Assembly: GCA_900543165.1 (NCBI GenBank)
Contig: UQQQ01000007.1
Location: 1 to 48,253 of the forward strand
Reading direction: 5' to 3'
Source of the DNA: an uncultured Dialister sp.
GTDB taxonomy: Bacteria > Bacillota > Negativicutes > Veillonellales > Dialisteraceae
DNA length: 48,253 nucleotides
A program made the position numbers and the translations under genes. Below, in pieces: positions 7,721-15,617 of this stretch; position 1 is the stretch's first letter, and the number at the start of each line of letters is the position of its first letter. The notes under the pieces were generated by a model, which was not told where the DNA came from, did no database searches, and saw only the letters and a program-made list of their open reading frames with translations.

Positions 7721-9919
7721 TCACCAGCTGCTCTGATGCCCATACTTTTCCTCAGCCTTACGCGTCAGCACGAAGGCTTTCGCTTCGATCCTGCCATGGA
7801 TGCGCTCCGTGTACACACCTTGTATCTCCGGCGTAAAGCCCGGAAGCTCATTCATTCCCTCCACGAAGTCTTGGATATAGTCCATGACGATCTCCGTCCA
7901 GCGCTCTCCGGGCTGTACGCACGGGACGCCCGGCGGATACGGGACAGCTGCCTGCAGTGCCACGCGGCCTTCGATTTCCTTCAAGGGCACCAGCTCGCCC
8001 TCGCCCCGCACCAGCGCCCAGTTCGCTTCCTGCGGAGAAATGAAGTAGGAAGGAAAATATTTTTTAAGGAACATCTTCTTCTGCAGTACATTGATCTTCT
8101 TGGCTTTATAGAAATCATGAAGCTCCTGACAGAGCTGCCGGATCGTATAATTCTGATAGCGTTTCTCATACTTTTGATAAATATAGGGCAGCACGATCTC
8201 CATCGGCACATTCTCGTCGATATACTTTTCAAATCGCACCAGCTTCGTGATGAGATGATCCAGCTTGGTCTTTGTCTCCGCCGGTGTCATGAGGAAGAGG
8301 ATGTCATTCAGGTCGCATTTTTCAGGGATGATGCTGTTGCCTCTGAGATACTCCGCCAGAATGATACCGGGGATGCCGAAGTCTTCATACTCGCCTGTCT
8401 CCATCGAGATGCCCGGCGTCATGAGCTGCAGCTTCAAAGGATCGATGAAGTACTGCCCCTTGCCATAGCCCTGGAAGGAGTGCCATTTCCCGCCCGGCTC
8501 AAAGGTAAAGTAGGAAATATCGGTCGCCATATTCTCCGTGTCGCCCTCTTCCCACTTCTGGTTATGGACGACGGGAGGAACGATCGGACGCAGGTACTTG
8601 CAGCAGCGAAGCACGGCCTTTCTGGCCTCGATGGCCTGCACGATGCACTCATGCCAAAGGAGCCTGCCCGCTTCGCCTTCCTGCATCTTGGCATTCATAT
8701 CGAGCGATGCGAAGATCTGGTAATTCGGCGATGTCGAGGAATTCACCATGAAGGCATTGTTCATGATCTTGTGCGGCACGTAGCGCTTCTGCCCTTTGAT
8801 GTGGCTATCCTTTTTGAGGATCTGGGACGCCTGCGAGAAGCCTGCCTGCTGCTTATGCACCGACTGCGTCACGATGATGCCCGGATCCTTCGGCCCGAGG
8901 TCCAAGAGGAGCGGACTCGAGTCTTTCATCATCGGGATGAACTGCTCATAGCCCACCCATGCCGAGTCAAAGACAATGTAATCACACAGATGGCCGATCT
9001 TATTCACCACCTGCCGCGCATTGTAGATGCAGCCGTCATAATTGCCGAGCTGAAGCACCGCTGCACGGATCGGGCGATCCATGAGCGCGCGCTTCGGATC
9101 CCGCTCTGCGATCAGCATGCGGATGTATTCTTCATTGAAGCAGTGGTCCAGCATCCCGCCGATGAGGCCGAAGGGATTTCTCGCCGTTTCCAGATAAATC
9201 GGAATCGCGCCCGCCTGAATGAGCGCGCCATAGCTCATGGACTTGTGATTGTTTCTTTCATACAGCACGAGATCTCCCGGCGAGAGCAGCGCATTCATCA
9301 CCACTTTATTGGCGCCGGATGTCCCGTTCAGTATGAAATAGGCCTTGTCCGCATGAAACACCTTCGCCGCATGCTGCTGCGCCTTGAGCGGCATCCCCTC
9401 ATGGATCAGCAAATGTCCCATATCCACATCCGCATTGCACAGATCCGCGCGGAATGCATTCTCCCCATAAAAATCATAAAAAACACGGCCGCCGGGGTGC
9501 TTTCTGAAATACTCGCCCCCCTGATGACCCGGACAGTCGAACTCCGTATTTCCACGCTCGACATACTCCATCAGACTTTTGAAGAAAGGCGGCAGGATCC
9601 TCGCCTCATACTGCTCTGCGGCGCTTTCGATCTGGCGCTTGTAGTATTCCTGTGATGCCCGGGAAAGATCCAGAATGCCATACGCCTCCCCCAAGACGTC
9701 CTCACACAGCTCCGCCCCTTCCCGGGCAATCAGAAATACGGGGATGCCAAAGGCTTTCAGATGCGGATCCTTGAAGATGCCGCAATCCTTCTTCGTGATG
9801 ATGACAGCTGCCGCGTCTGGCAGATCGCAGTCTTTCAGCGGCACGCTCTTTCGTCCTTCGATCCCACCTATCATGTTCCAGGCTTCGTCGCTGTACGCAA
9901 TTTTCAGTCTCGCCTTCAT
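7721..9919 (-). CDS. Second ornithine decarboxylase paralogue (Orn/Lys/Arg decarboxylase family)
   Basis: A 732-residue paralogue of the decarboxylase at 3960-6134, sharing most blocks (DCPGHQGG, FRADLCNADV, DGCIYNARQVVNKIGHLCDY, FDSAWVGYEQFIPMMKD). The PLP lysine is K356 in SVHKQQAGFS. Differences lie in the cofactor/substrate region (NGTSGANK instead of NGTSTSNK; QASQILKK instead of MTSQIHKK), so substrate range or pH optimum may differ. The ATG at 9919 has GGAG at 9-nt spacing; upstream starts back to 10027 lack support. The last codons (TGG TGA) lie within the heptamer repeat. It has its own sigma-70-like promoter at 9987-10015. The reaction is inferred from the paralogue. Confidence 0.88.
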   Translation of the reverse strand: MKARLKIAYSDEAWNMIGGIEGRKSVPLKDCDLPDAAAVIITKKDCGIFKDPHLKAFGIPVFLIAREGAELCEDVLGEAYGILDLSRASQEYYKRQIESAAEQYEARILPPFFKSLMEYVERGNTEFDCPGHQGGEYFRKHPGGRVFYDFYGENAFRADLCNADVDMGHLLIHEGMPLKAQQHAAKVFHADKAYFILNGTSGANKVVMNALLSPGDLVLYERNNHKSMSYGALIQAGAIPIYLETARNPFGLIGGMLDHCFNEEYIRMLIAERDPKRALMDRPIRAAVLQLGNYDGCIYNARQVVNKIGHLCDYIVFDSAWVGYEQFIPMMKDSSPLLLDLGPKDPGIIVTQSVHKQQAGFSQASQILKKDSHIKGQKRYVPHKIMNNAFMVNSSTSPNYQIFASLDMNAKMQEGEAGRLLWHECIVQAIEARKAVLRCCKYLRPIVPPVVHNQKWEEGDTENMATDISYFTFEPGGKWHSFQGYGKGQYFIDPLKLQLMTPGISMETGEYEDFGIPGIILAEYLRGNSIIPEKCDLNDILFLMTPAETKTKLDHLITKLVRFEKYIDENVPMEIVLPYIYQKYEKRYQNYTIRQLCQELHDFYKAKKINVLQKKMFLKKYFPSYFISPQEANWALVRGEGELVPLKEIEGRVALQAAVPYPPGVPCVQPGERWTEIVMDYIQDFVEGMNELPGFTPEIQGVYTERIHGRIEAKAFVLTRKAEEKYGHQSSW

Positions 9920-9986
9920 CCTTCTATTCTCCTCTCTCATGCGCATTCCCCATGTTTGCCCGCAATTAAAAAAATCTTTCCTCTCG

Positions 9987-10015
9987 ATGATAAAGGAGAA
10001 AAGGAAAGTTGTCAA
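9987..10015 (-). promoter_or_regulatory. Sigma-70 promoter of the second decarboxylase
   Basis: The minus strand shows TTGACA (10010-10015), a 17-nt spacer and TATCAT (9987-9992), about 70 bp before the start codon at 9919. Confidence 0.75.
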
Positions 10016-10200
10016 ATGGAAGAGCAAGCGATAACCGTTGACAGGAGGCGGCGAAAAAGGAGCCAGTAAAACGCTGATTAAGACTATATCCGTTTCTATT
10101 TAAAACCGATACTGTATCCGTATTTTAGAGGGCATTGGCAGTATGCCGTGATACCCTTATGGCATCATTCCTTCCCGCGACCGGACATATGACATGGATG
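10016..10200. promoter_or_regulatory. Regulatory gap with short dyads upstream of the second decarboxylase
   Basis: This stretch has a remnant of the MITE end (AAAACGCTGATTA at 10069-10080), a CTATATC half-site at 10084-10090, a GATAC-T-GTATC palindrome at about 10109-10119 and an ATGCC-N13-GGCAT dyad near 10145-10167. Any of these could bind a regulator. No gene is seen. Confidence 0.35.
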
Positions 10201-10228
10201 TTCACACCTTTGCATATGCGCGTATAAT
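10201..10228 (+). promoter_or_regulatory. Promoter of the 115-aa protein
   Basis: TTCACA (10201-10206), a 16-nt spacer and a perfect TATAAT (10223-10228), 36 bp before the start codon at 10265. Confidence 0.7.
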
Positions 10229-10264
10229 AAATGTATCCGGTTATTTCAAGAAAGGATGATCCTT

Positions 10265-10612
10265 ATGACAGAAGAAATCAGAAACACACTCACCGAAGAA
10301 GTAAAGAAACTCATCGCGGCTCCCTCTGCTTGCCCGGAAGCAAAAGCCGCTTGTGAAAAGTGGCTCGCATCAGCCGCTACGGCTGATGAAGAAGCTGCCA
10401 CGGCTGCTCTGAAGGAAGAAGTAGAAGCAGACATCATGCCGATCGATGGCCTGATCGGCTTTGCAGGCTCTGACGCCGGAAAAGCACTCTTCGGTCAGGA
10501 AACAGCCGACGCCATCCTCGCCCATGCGAAGGACATCAAAGAAAAGGGCGCCCGCTTCTGCGACTGCCCGGCCTGCAGCGCCTGCGCCGAGATTCTCGAT
10601 ACATTGAAATAA
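10265..10612 (+). CDS. Small acidic protein with C-terminal CDCPACSAC cysteine cluster
   Basis: A 115-residue soluble protein. It resembles a family of about 110-residue Clostridia/Negativicutes proteins that I recall being labelled, probably wrongly, as small 'Hsp90' proteins. Shared traits are an N-terminal helical acidic part, a central IMPIDGLIGFAGSDAGKALFG block and a C-terminal CDCPACSACAEIL with four cysteines spaced C-x-C-x2-C-x2-C, plus upstream SACPEAKAACEKWL. The cluster suggests metal binding or redox chemistry, which is inferred. The ATG at 10265 follows AAAGGATG at correct spacing; the ATG at 10256 is inside the ribosome-binding site. It is transcribed alone from a good promoter, with a terminator beyond the repeat at 10617-10781. 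Confidence 0.75.
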   Translation: MTEEIRNTLTEEVKKLIAAPSACPEAKAACEKWLASAATADEEAATAALKEEVEADIMPIDGLIGFAGSDAGKALFGQETADAILAHAKDIKEKGARFCDCPACSACAEILDTLK

Positions 10613-10616
10613 TGGA

Positions 10617-10781
10617 TAAGGAAACACTGATTAAATCGTTGTCAGATTTTACTCTTGAATTGTTATGCATAGCGAGGAATAGCCTGACGCGAATAGCGAG
10701 CTATTTAAGGAAGGCTATGACGAAGCTATGCATAACAATTCTTGTAGAAGCTGACTCTGCGATTGAATCAGCGTTTCCTTA
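10617..10781. mobile_element. MITE-like element, full-length copy A (about 161 bp plus TA flanks)
   Basis: Terminal inverted repeats AGGAAACACTGATTAAATCG and AGGAAACGCTGATTCAATCG (read inward) enclose nested inverted segments (TTGTTATGCATAGC with GCTATGCATAACAA) and the centre GACGCGAATAGCGAGC TATT. TA lies on both outer edges. It has no coding capacity. It is homologous, in reverse orientation, to 46236-46396. Confidence 0.8.
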
Positions 10782-10865
10782 AGTAAAAAAAGCCCAAGTG
10801 TGGCTCTCTGTCCATTGCTTTTCGTAAGGAAATGCCGCTTTCCTCGCATTTTGTTTTACTTAGTC

Positions 10866-10906
10866 AAAAAACTGTGAGCTTTCATTCGTAAGCTCACAGT
10901 TTTTTA
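10866..10906. terminator. Bidirectional terminator
   Basis: ACTGTGAGCTT pairs with AAGCTCACAGT and is flanked by A6 and T6. It terminates transcription from the 115-aa gene and could act both ways. 10782-10865 contains an AAGTAAAA/TTTTACTT pair and nothing else recognised. Confidence 0.85.
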
Positions 10907-10999
10907 TTCCCCATCATCCACAAATGTGCTATGATAAGGAAATCGACTGTCTTGGGGAAAAAGATTCCCCAGTCACTAGTCACCCCTAAGGAGCCGCCC

Positions 11000-11761
11000 A
11001 TGGAAACACTTCTTCAATATGCTGTCATCTGCCCGCTGGTCATGCTCGCGGGCTTCGTCGATGCTATCGCCGGAGGCGGCGGACTGATCTCCCTGCCGGG
11101 TTACCTGCTCTCCGGTCTCCCCGTCCATAACGCCATCGCAACAAATAAGATGAGTTCGACAATGGGAACGGTGCTTGCGACATTCAAATTTGCCAAAAGC
11201 GGCTTCATCCCGTGGAAGCTCTCGCTCTCCTGCGTGGTCTGCGCATTCGTCGGCTCCTCGATGGGCGCGAATCTCGCTCTCATGATGGATGCGAAGATTT
11301 TCATGACCTTCATGCTGATCGTTCTCCCCGCGACAGGGCTTTACCTTACACGCGGCAATGTACTGGTCACTGAGAAATCACCATACGCTTATAAAAAGAC
11401 AGTCATCCTCAGCATGGTGACCGCCCTCTTCCTCGGCGTGTATGACGGCTTCTACGGCCCCGGCACCGGCACTTTCCTGCTGCTGCTTCTGACAGGCATC
11501 GCGCATCTTCCTCTGAAAGAGGCGAATGGTGTGACGAAGGTCATCAATTCGACGACAAATATCGCTGCGCTCTGCATCTTCCTCCTGCATGGCAAGGTAC
11601 TCTTCCCCTTGGGCATCATCGCCGGCATCTTCGGGATGGCGGGCAACTACCTCGGCGCGCTCTACTTCGAGAAAGGCGGCGCGCGCAATGTAAAGCCGAT
11701 CATTCTCTTCGTCCTTGCGATCTTCTTCTACAAGATCGTGTATGAAATGTATATCAAGTAA
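11000..11761 (+). CDS. TSUP (TauE/SafE) family permease
   Basis: A 253-residue inner-membrane protein of the sulfite exporter TauE/SafE family, with about eight hydrophobic segments. The first family repeat shows GFVDAIAGGGGLISLPGYLL and NKMSSTMGT; the second shows GVYDGFYGPGTGTFLLLLL and NGVTKVINSTTN. Members move sulfur-containing organic or inorganic anions; the substrate is not readable here. The ATG at 11000 follows AAGGAG at 6-nt spacing. The upstream 69 bp of open frame runs through heptamer repeat DNA and is excluded. A terminator follows immediately. Confidence 0.9.
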   Translation: METLLQYAVICPLVMLAGFVDAIAGGGGLISLPGYLLSGLPVHNAIATNKMSSTMGTVLATFKFAKSGFIPWKLSLSCVVCAFVGSSMGANLALMMDAKIFMTFMLIVLPATGLYLTRGNVLVTEKSPYAYKKTVILSMVTALFLGVYDGFYGPGTGTFLLLLLTGIAHLPLKEANGVTKVINSTTNIAALCIFLLHGKVLFPLGIIAGIFGMAGNYLGALYFEKGGARNVKPIILFVLAIFFYKIVYEMYIK

Positions 11762-11785
11762 AAAGCAGCCGAAAGGCTGCTTTTT
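11760..11785 (+). terminator. Terminator after the TSUP gene
   Basis: AAAAGCAGCC-GAAA-GGCTGCTTTTT, overlapping the stop codon. Confidence 0.9.
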
Positions 11786-11852
11786 GGTATGTGCAGACTC
11801 ATTGAATCGACAGCCTGCTTTCGTGGTAAAGGTTTGTTCATAAGGGGGACTA

Positions 11853-11919
11853 CCCTAATCCCTAATCCCTAATCCCTAATCCCTAATCCCTAATCCCTAA
11901 TCCCTAGCCACCAGTCACT
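11853..11919. repeat. CCCTAAT tandem array
   Basis: Seven exact consecutive CCCTAAT units (11853-11901) are followed by the variants CCCTAGC, CACCAGT and CACTA. This is the purest array of the 7-bp family in the window and looks superficially telomere-like. Confidence 0.95.
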
Positions 11920-11955
11920 AAAAAAAGCACGCTCCTTTCGGAGCATGCTTTTTTT
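11920..11955 (-). terminator. Terminator after ileS
   Basis: AGCACGCTCC-TTTC-GGAGCATGCT is flanked by runs of A and T. It is 11 bp beyond the ileS stop on the minus strand. Confidence 0.9.
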
Positions 11956-11965
11956 GTGGCAAAGA

Positions 11966-14836
11966 TTATTCACCCATTTCGGTGAGGACATGCGCGCAGC
12001 GAGCGCAGACGCCCGGGTGTTTCGGATCGGCATCCACATCTGCCGAGCGTTTCCAGCAGCGTTCGCACTTCGCGAGCGTGCAGACAGCGACAGCTGCTTT
12101 CACGGTGCCTTCTTCATTCGAAGCCGCATTTTCCGGAGCCGCTGCTGTACCTTCTACGATGTGCGTCTGGGACACAAGGAGGAAGTCGGCGAGTTCTTTT
12201 TCCATCGCTTTGACGACGTCATAGGCTTCGCCGTCCGCATAGACGGTGACTTCCGCATCGAGCGGATGGCCGATGACTTTCGCCTGACGGGCTTCTTCGA
12301 GTGCCTTCATAGCGACGCTTCTCACAGCGAGGCGCTTCTTCCATTTTTCATCGAGTGCTTTGTCAAGGTATGCTTCATTGACCTTCGGCATATCGGACAT
12401 ATGGACGGACCATTCTCTTTCTTCCTTATTTGGAAGAGCCTGCCATACTTCTTCGGAAGTGAAGCAGAGGACCGGAGCGACGAGACGGACCAGCGTGGTC
12501 AGGATCTCATACATCGCGGTCTGTGCGCTTCTTCTGAGCTTGGAGTCAGCCTTTTCTGTGTAGAGACGATCTTTCAGGATATCGAGATAGATCGCAGAGA
12601 GATCGACCGTGCAGAAGTTGTGGACAGCGTGGTACATGACATGGAATTCATAGTCATCATAGGCTTTGAGGACAGTCTCCTTGACCTGTTCCATGCGCAG
12701 CAGTGCCCAGCGATCGAGTTCTTCCATATCCGCATAAGCGACGGAGTCGGTCTTCGGATCAAAGTCAGAGAGATTGCCGAGCAGGTAGCGGAATGTATTT
12801 CTGATCTTTCTGTAGACATCGCTCATGGACTTCACGATCTTGTCAGACAGACGGACATCGCCCTGATAGTCGACCGAGGAAATCCAGAGTCTCATGACAT
12901 CCGCGCCGTACTTGTTGATGACATCCTGCGGAGCGACGACATTGCCGACAGACTTACTCATCTTTCTGCCTTCGCCGTCCATAGTGAAGCCATGGGTGAG
13001 GACAGCCTTGTATGGCGCATGGCCATTGACAGCGACAGAAGTCAGAAGAGAGGAATGGAACCAGCCGCGGTGCTGGTCAGAGCCTTCGAGGTAGAGGTCG
13101 CACGGATAGGACATATCCTTCCAGGACTCTTCATGCGGATCGCGGAGGACGCCGTTCCATGTGGAGCCGGAGTCGAACCATACGTCCATGATGTCTTTTT
13201 CTTTATGGAAATGTGTGCCGCCGCAGTGCGGGCATTTGAATCCTTCCGGCAGAAGTTCTTCTGCGGAATGCGCCCACCATGCATCGGTGCCTTCTTTTTC
13301 GACGATTTCTTCGACCTTCTTCATGGTTTCCGGAGTGATGATCCACTTGCCGCAGTCATCGCAGTAGAAAGCCGGGATCGGCACGCCCCAGGAGCGCTGG
13401 CGGGAAATACACCAGTCCTGACGGTCGCGAATCATGTTGTACAGGCGGTCATGTCCCCAAGATGGGATGAAACGGGTGTCATCGACGGCTTTCAGTGCTT
13501 TGTCGCGGAAATCATTGATGGATGCGAACCACTGATCGGTCGCTCTGTAGATGACCGGCTGCTTGCAGCGCCAGCAGTGCGCGTACTGATGGTGCAGGGA
13601 TTTCTTGCCGAGGAGTCTGCCTTCATGCGCGAGGGTAGAAATCACCGGGCCTTCTGCTTCCCAGATGGTCTTACCGACGAGGAATTCGCCAGCTTCTGCC
13701 GTCATGTGGCCTTTTTCATCAACCGGGCAGATGATCGGCTGGTGGAGCTTGCCGGCATTTTCATAGGTCTTGTAGACTTCGAAGTCGTCGACGCCGTGTC
13801 CCGGTGCGGTATGAACGCAACCGGTGCCGGCATCCAGCGTGACATGGTTGCCTTCCAGGACATAGATGGTGCGGTCGCCGTAGGTTTCCGGAGCGAAATG
13901 TGCGAGCGGGTGTTCGAATTTCGCAAGGTCAAGTTCAGAGCCCAGCATTTCACGGCCGACAAATTCATAATCCTCGACTTTGCAGTCAGCAAGGGACGCC
14001 GGAGCGAGCTCCTTATTCATGAGGTAGTATTCATCTGCGGCCTTGTTGTGTACCCAGACGTAGGTGAATTTCGGATTCACGCTAATGTAGCAGGAAGCCG
14101 GGATGGTCCACGGGGTGGTGGTCCAGATGACGGCAAAGACCTTGCTCGGATCTACGCCTTCCGGCTGGAGGCCATGGACGTCGACCATCGGGTATTTGAC
14201 ATAGATGGACGGAGACTTTCTGTCCTTGTATTCGATTTCTGCTTCGGCCAGTGCCGTCTCACAGTGGGTGCACCAGTAAACGGCCTTCTTGCCTTTATAA
14301 ATGTAGCCTTTGTTCGCCATTTCGCCGAAGACTTCCAGTTCCTTCGCTTCCAGATGCGGGTCGAAGGTGACATAGCGGTGAGCGAAATCACCGACAACGC
14401 CCATACGGATGAAGTCTTCCTTCTGGATTTCGATCCATTTCTTTGCGTAAGCCAGGCACTTCTTGCGGAGTTCCAGCGGAGTCATGTTTGCGCGATCTTC
14501 ACCGGAGTCTTTGAGTACGGCGTATTCGATCGGCAGACCATGGGTATCCCAGCCCGGTACATAGATGGCTTCATTGCCAGCCATATGGTGGTATCTGACG
14601 ATGATATCTTTCAGGGTTTTATTCAGCGCATGGCCGATGTGAATCTTGCCATTCGCATAAGGCGGGCCATCGTGCAGTACGAAGGTCGGTGCGCCTTCTT
14701 TCTTTCTCTTTTCGATTCTTTTTTCATACAAATGATTCTGCTGCCAGAATTCTACGAAGCCCGGTTCCTTTTTCGGAAGGTTGCCGCGCATCGGGAATTC
14801 GGTTTCTGGTAAATGCAGGGTCTTGCTGTAGTCCAT
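11966..14836 (-). CDS. ileS: Isoleucyl-tRNA synthetase
   Basis: Charges tRNA-Ile with isoleucine, with editing of valine. The 956-residue class I synthetase has HIGH at about 66-69 (PYANGKIHIGHALNKTLKD), a long CP1 editing insertion (VIWTTTPWTIPAS; GTGCVHTAPGHG), KMSKS at 625-629 and a C-terminal zinc-binding region (CERCWKR..CARCAHVL). Length and zinc finger match the bacterial type. The ATG at 14836 has AGGAGG at 9-nt spacing; the ATG at 14863 is rejected. It is preceded by an isoleucine-type T-box leader, so expression should rise when uncharged tRNA-Ile accumulates. Confidence 0.98.
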   Translation of the reverse strand: MDYSKTLHLPETEFPMRGNLPKKEPGFVEFWQQNHLYEKRIEKRKKEGAPTFVLHDGPPYANGKIHIGHALNKTLKDIIVRYHHMAGNEAIYVPGWDTHGLPIEYAVLKDSGEDRANMTPLELRKKCLAYAKKWIEIQKEDFIRMGVVGDFAHRYVTFDPHLEAKELEVFGEMANKGYIYKGKKAVYWCTHCETALAEAEIEYKDRKSPSIYVKYPMVDVHGLQPEGVDPSKVFAVIWTTTPWTIPASCYISVNPKFTYVWVHNKAADEYYLMNKELAPASLADCKVEDYEFVGREMLGSELDLAKFEHPLAHFAPETYGDRTIYVLEGNHVTLDAGTGCVHTAPGHGVDDFEVYKTYENAGKLHQPIICPVDEKGHMTAEAGEFLVGKTIWEAEGPVISTLAHEGRLLGKKSLHHQYAHCWRCKQPVIYRATDQWFASINDFRDKALKAVDDTRFIPSWGHDRLYNMIRDRQDWCISRQRSWGVPIPAFYCDDCGKWIITPETMKKVEEIVEKEGTDAWWAHSAEELLPEGFKCPHCGGTHFHKEKDIMDVWFDSGSTWNGVLRDPHEESWKDMSYPCDLYLEGSDQHRGWFHSSLLTSVAVNGHAPYKAVLTHGFTMDGEGRKMSKSVGNVVAPQDVINKYGADVMRLWISSVDYQGDVRLSDKIVKSMSDVYRKIRNTFRYLLGNLSDFDPKTDSVAYADMEELDRWALLRMEQVKETVLKAYDDYEFHVMYHAVHNFCTVDLSAIYLDILKDRLYTEKADSKLRRSAQTAMYEILTTLVRLVAPVLCFTSEEVWQALPNKEEREWSVHMSDMPKVNEAYLDKALDEKWKKRLAVRSVAMKALEEARQAKVIGHPLDAEVTVYADGEAYDVVKAMEKELADFLLVSQTHIVEGTAAAPENAASNEEGTVKAAVAVCTLAKCERCWKRSADVDADPKHPGVCARCAHVLTEMGE

Positions 14837-14865
14837 GACGAATTTCCTCCTGGGGTCATACAAAT

Positions 14866-15095
14866 GACCAAAATAAAAAATTCCCGCCCGATAAGGGGCG
14901 AGAATTGATTTCCCGTGGTACCACCCTCATGACCTTATGGCCACTCGGTACAATTAACGATGTCCCGTCGGGGCTTTTCTTCCCCGCAGCTCTGAAGTGA
15001 TCCATCCGCAGCCTCAACGCTCTCCTCCCACCATCGGAAAGCTCTCTGTGCATGAGGTCCATGCGAAACGTCTTCATCCTTGCCTTTACATAACT
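14866..15095 (-). promoter_or_regulatory. T-box riboswitch leader of ileS
   Basis: The minus strand contains the T-box sequence AGGGTGGTACCACGGG (14911-14926), followed by an intrinsic terminator (AATTCTCGCCCC-TTAT-CGGGCGGGAATT then T-rich, 14871-14906). The upstream part has stem-I-like segments (AGAGAGCTTTCCGATGG). A plausible specifier codon ATC (Ile) lies at 14999-15001, ahead of ACTTCAGAGCTG. The specifier position is my reading of the conserved layout, not a fold calculation. Confidence 0.92.
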
Positions 15096-15101
15096 TTTGT
15101 T

Positions 15102-15130
15102 ATTATAGGCTGATTGGAAAGGCAAGTCAA
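15102..15130 (-). promoter_or_regulatory. Promoter of the ileS T-box transcript
   Basis: TTGACT (15125-15130), a 17-nt spacer and TATAAT (15102-15107) on the minus strand, just upstream of the T-box leader. Confidence 0.85.
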
Positions 15131-15617
15131 GAGGGAGTTTTAGGGTTAGCCCGTGGGACGGGCTGCCCTTTGATTGCGTACAAAAGAGGGGAGCGGGTTT
15201 TGTGGGTTCTACGGGTTCAAAAGGGGTGGTGCGGCGCATAATGCTATAGAAGCGCCGCAGAGTATAAATAGAGCAATGCCCGAAAGTCTGCGGATAGCAG
15301 GTTTCCAGTTTTGATCTTTCTAATCATTGCCCACCTAACCGCGAATGACAAAGATTTCTCGCTTTCGCTCGAAATGACGATACGAGAGTCTCCTAGTCAC
15401 CAGCCACCAGTCCCTCATCCCTGCTTTCAACCGTGAACCCATCAACCTCACCCACGAACCTTTTCATTCAAAGAATGAAATCTTCACACGCCGTCCCCTC
15501 ACCCACGGGTGGTTCGCTCGGCGGTGATGGATACGGCGGCGCGCCCACGGAGAAATCTCGCGGCGAAGAACGCCGCCGATTTCTTCTTTATGAAGCTCAT
15601 CTACATGCGGAGCCGGC
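15131..15617. repeat. Intergenic repeat cassette
   Basis: Modules in order: AGCCCGTGGGACGGGCT with CCTTTGATTGCGT (15148-15179); the GCGGCGC..GCGCCGC palindrome (15230-15260); ATGCCCGAAAGTCTGCGGATAG (15276 on); GAATGACAAAGATTTCTCGC..CGAAATGACGATACGAGAG (15343-15388); and heptamers toward the DUF697 gene (15389-15422). 15423-15617 contains a further imperfect palindromic segment (GGCGGCGCGCC near 15535) and no supported gene. Confidence 0.75.

Noticed and set aside
7736..9655. 639-codon plus-strand frame opposite the second decarboxylase
   Set aside because: Antisense shadow, His/Arg/Leu-rich, with no start signal.
10617..10781. The long inverted repeat as a simple transcription terminator
   Set aside because: Its homology with 46236-46396 in the opposite orientation, its shared termini with shorter copies and its TA flanks indicate a mobile element; a separate terminator lies at 10866-10906.
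11853..11919. CCCTAAT run as a telomere or eukaryotic contamination
   Set aside because: It sits between two bacterial genes with intrinsic terminators and is part of a heptamer family found across the window.
11945..14812. Long plus-strand open frame (955 codons) opposite ileS
   Set aside because: Antisense shadow of ileS; composition is skewed to Phe, Asp, Val and Ile, with no motif.
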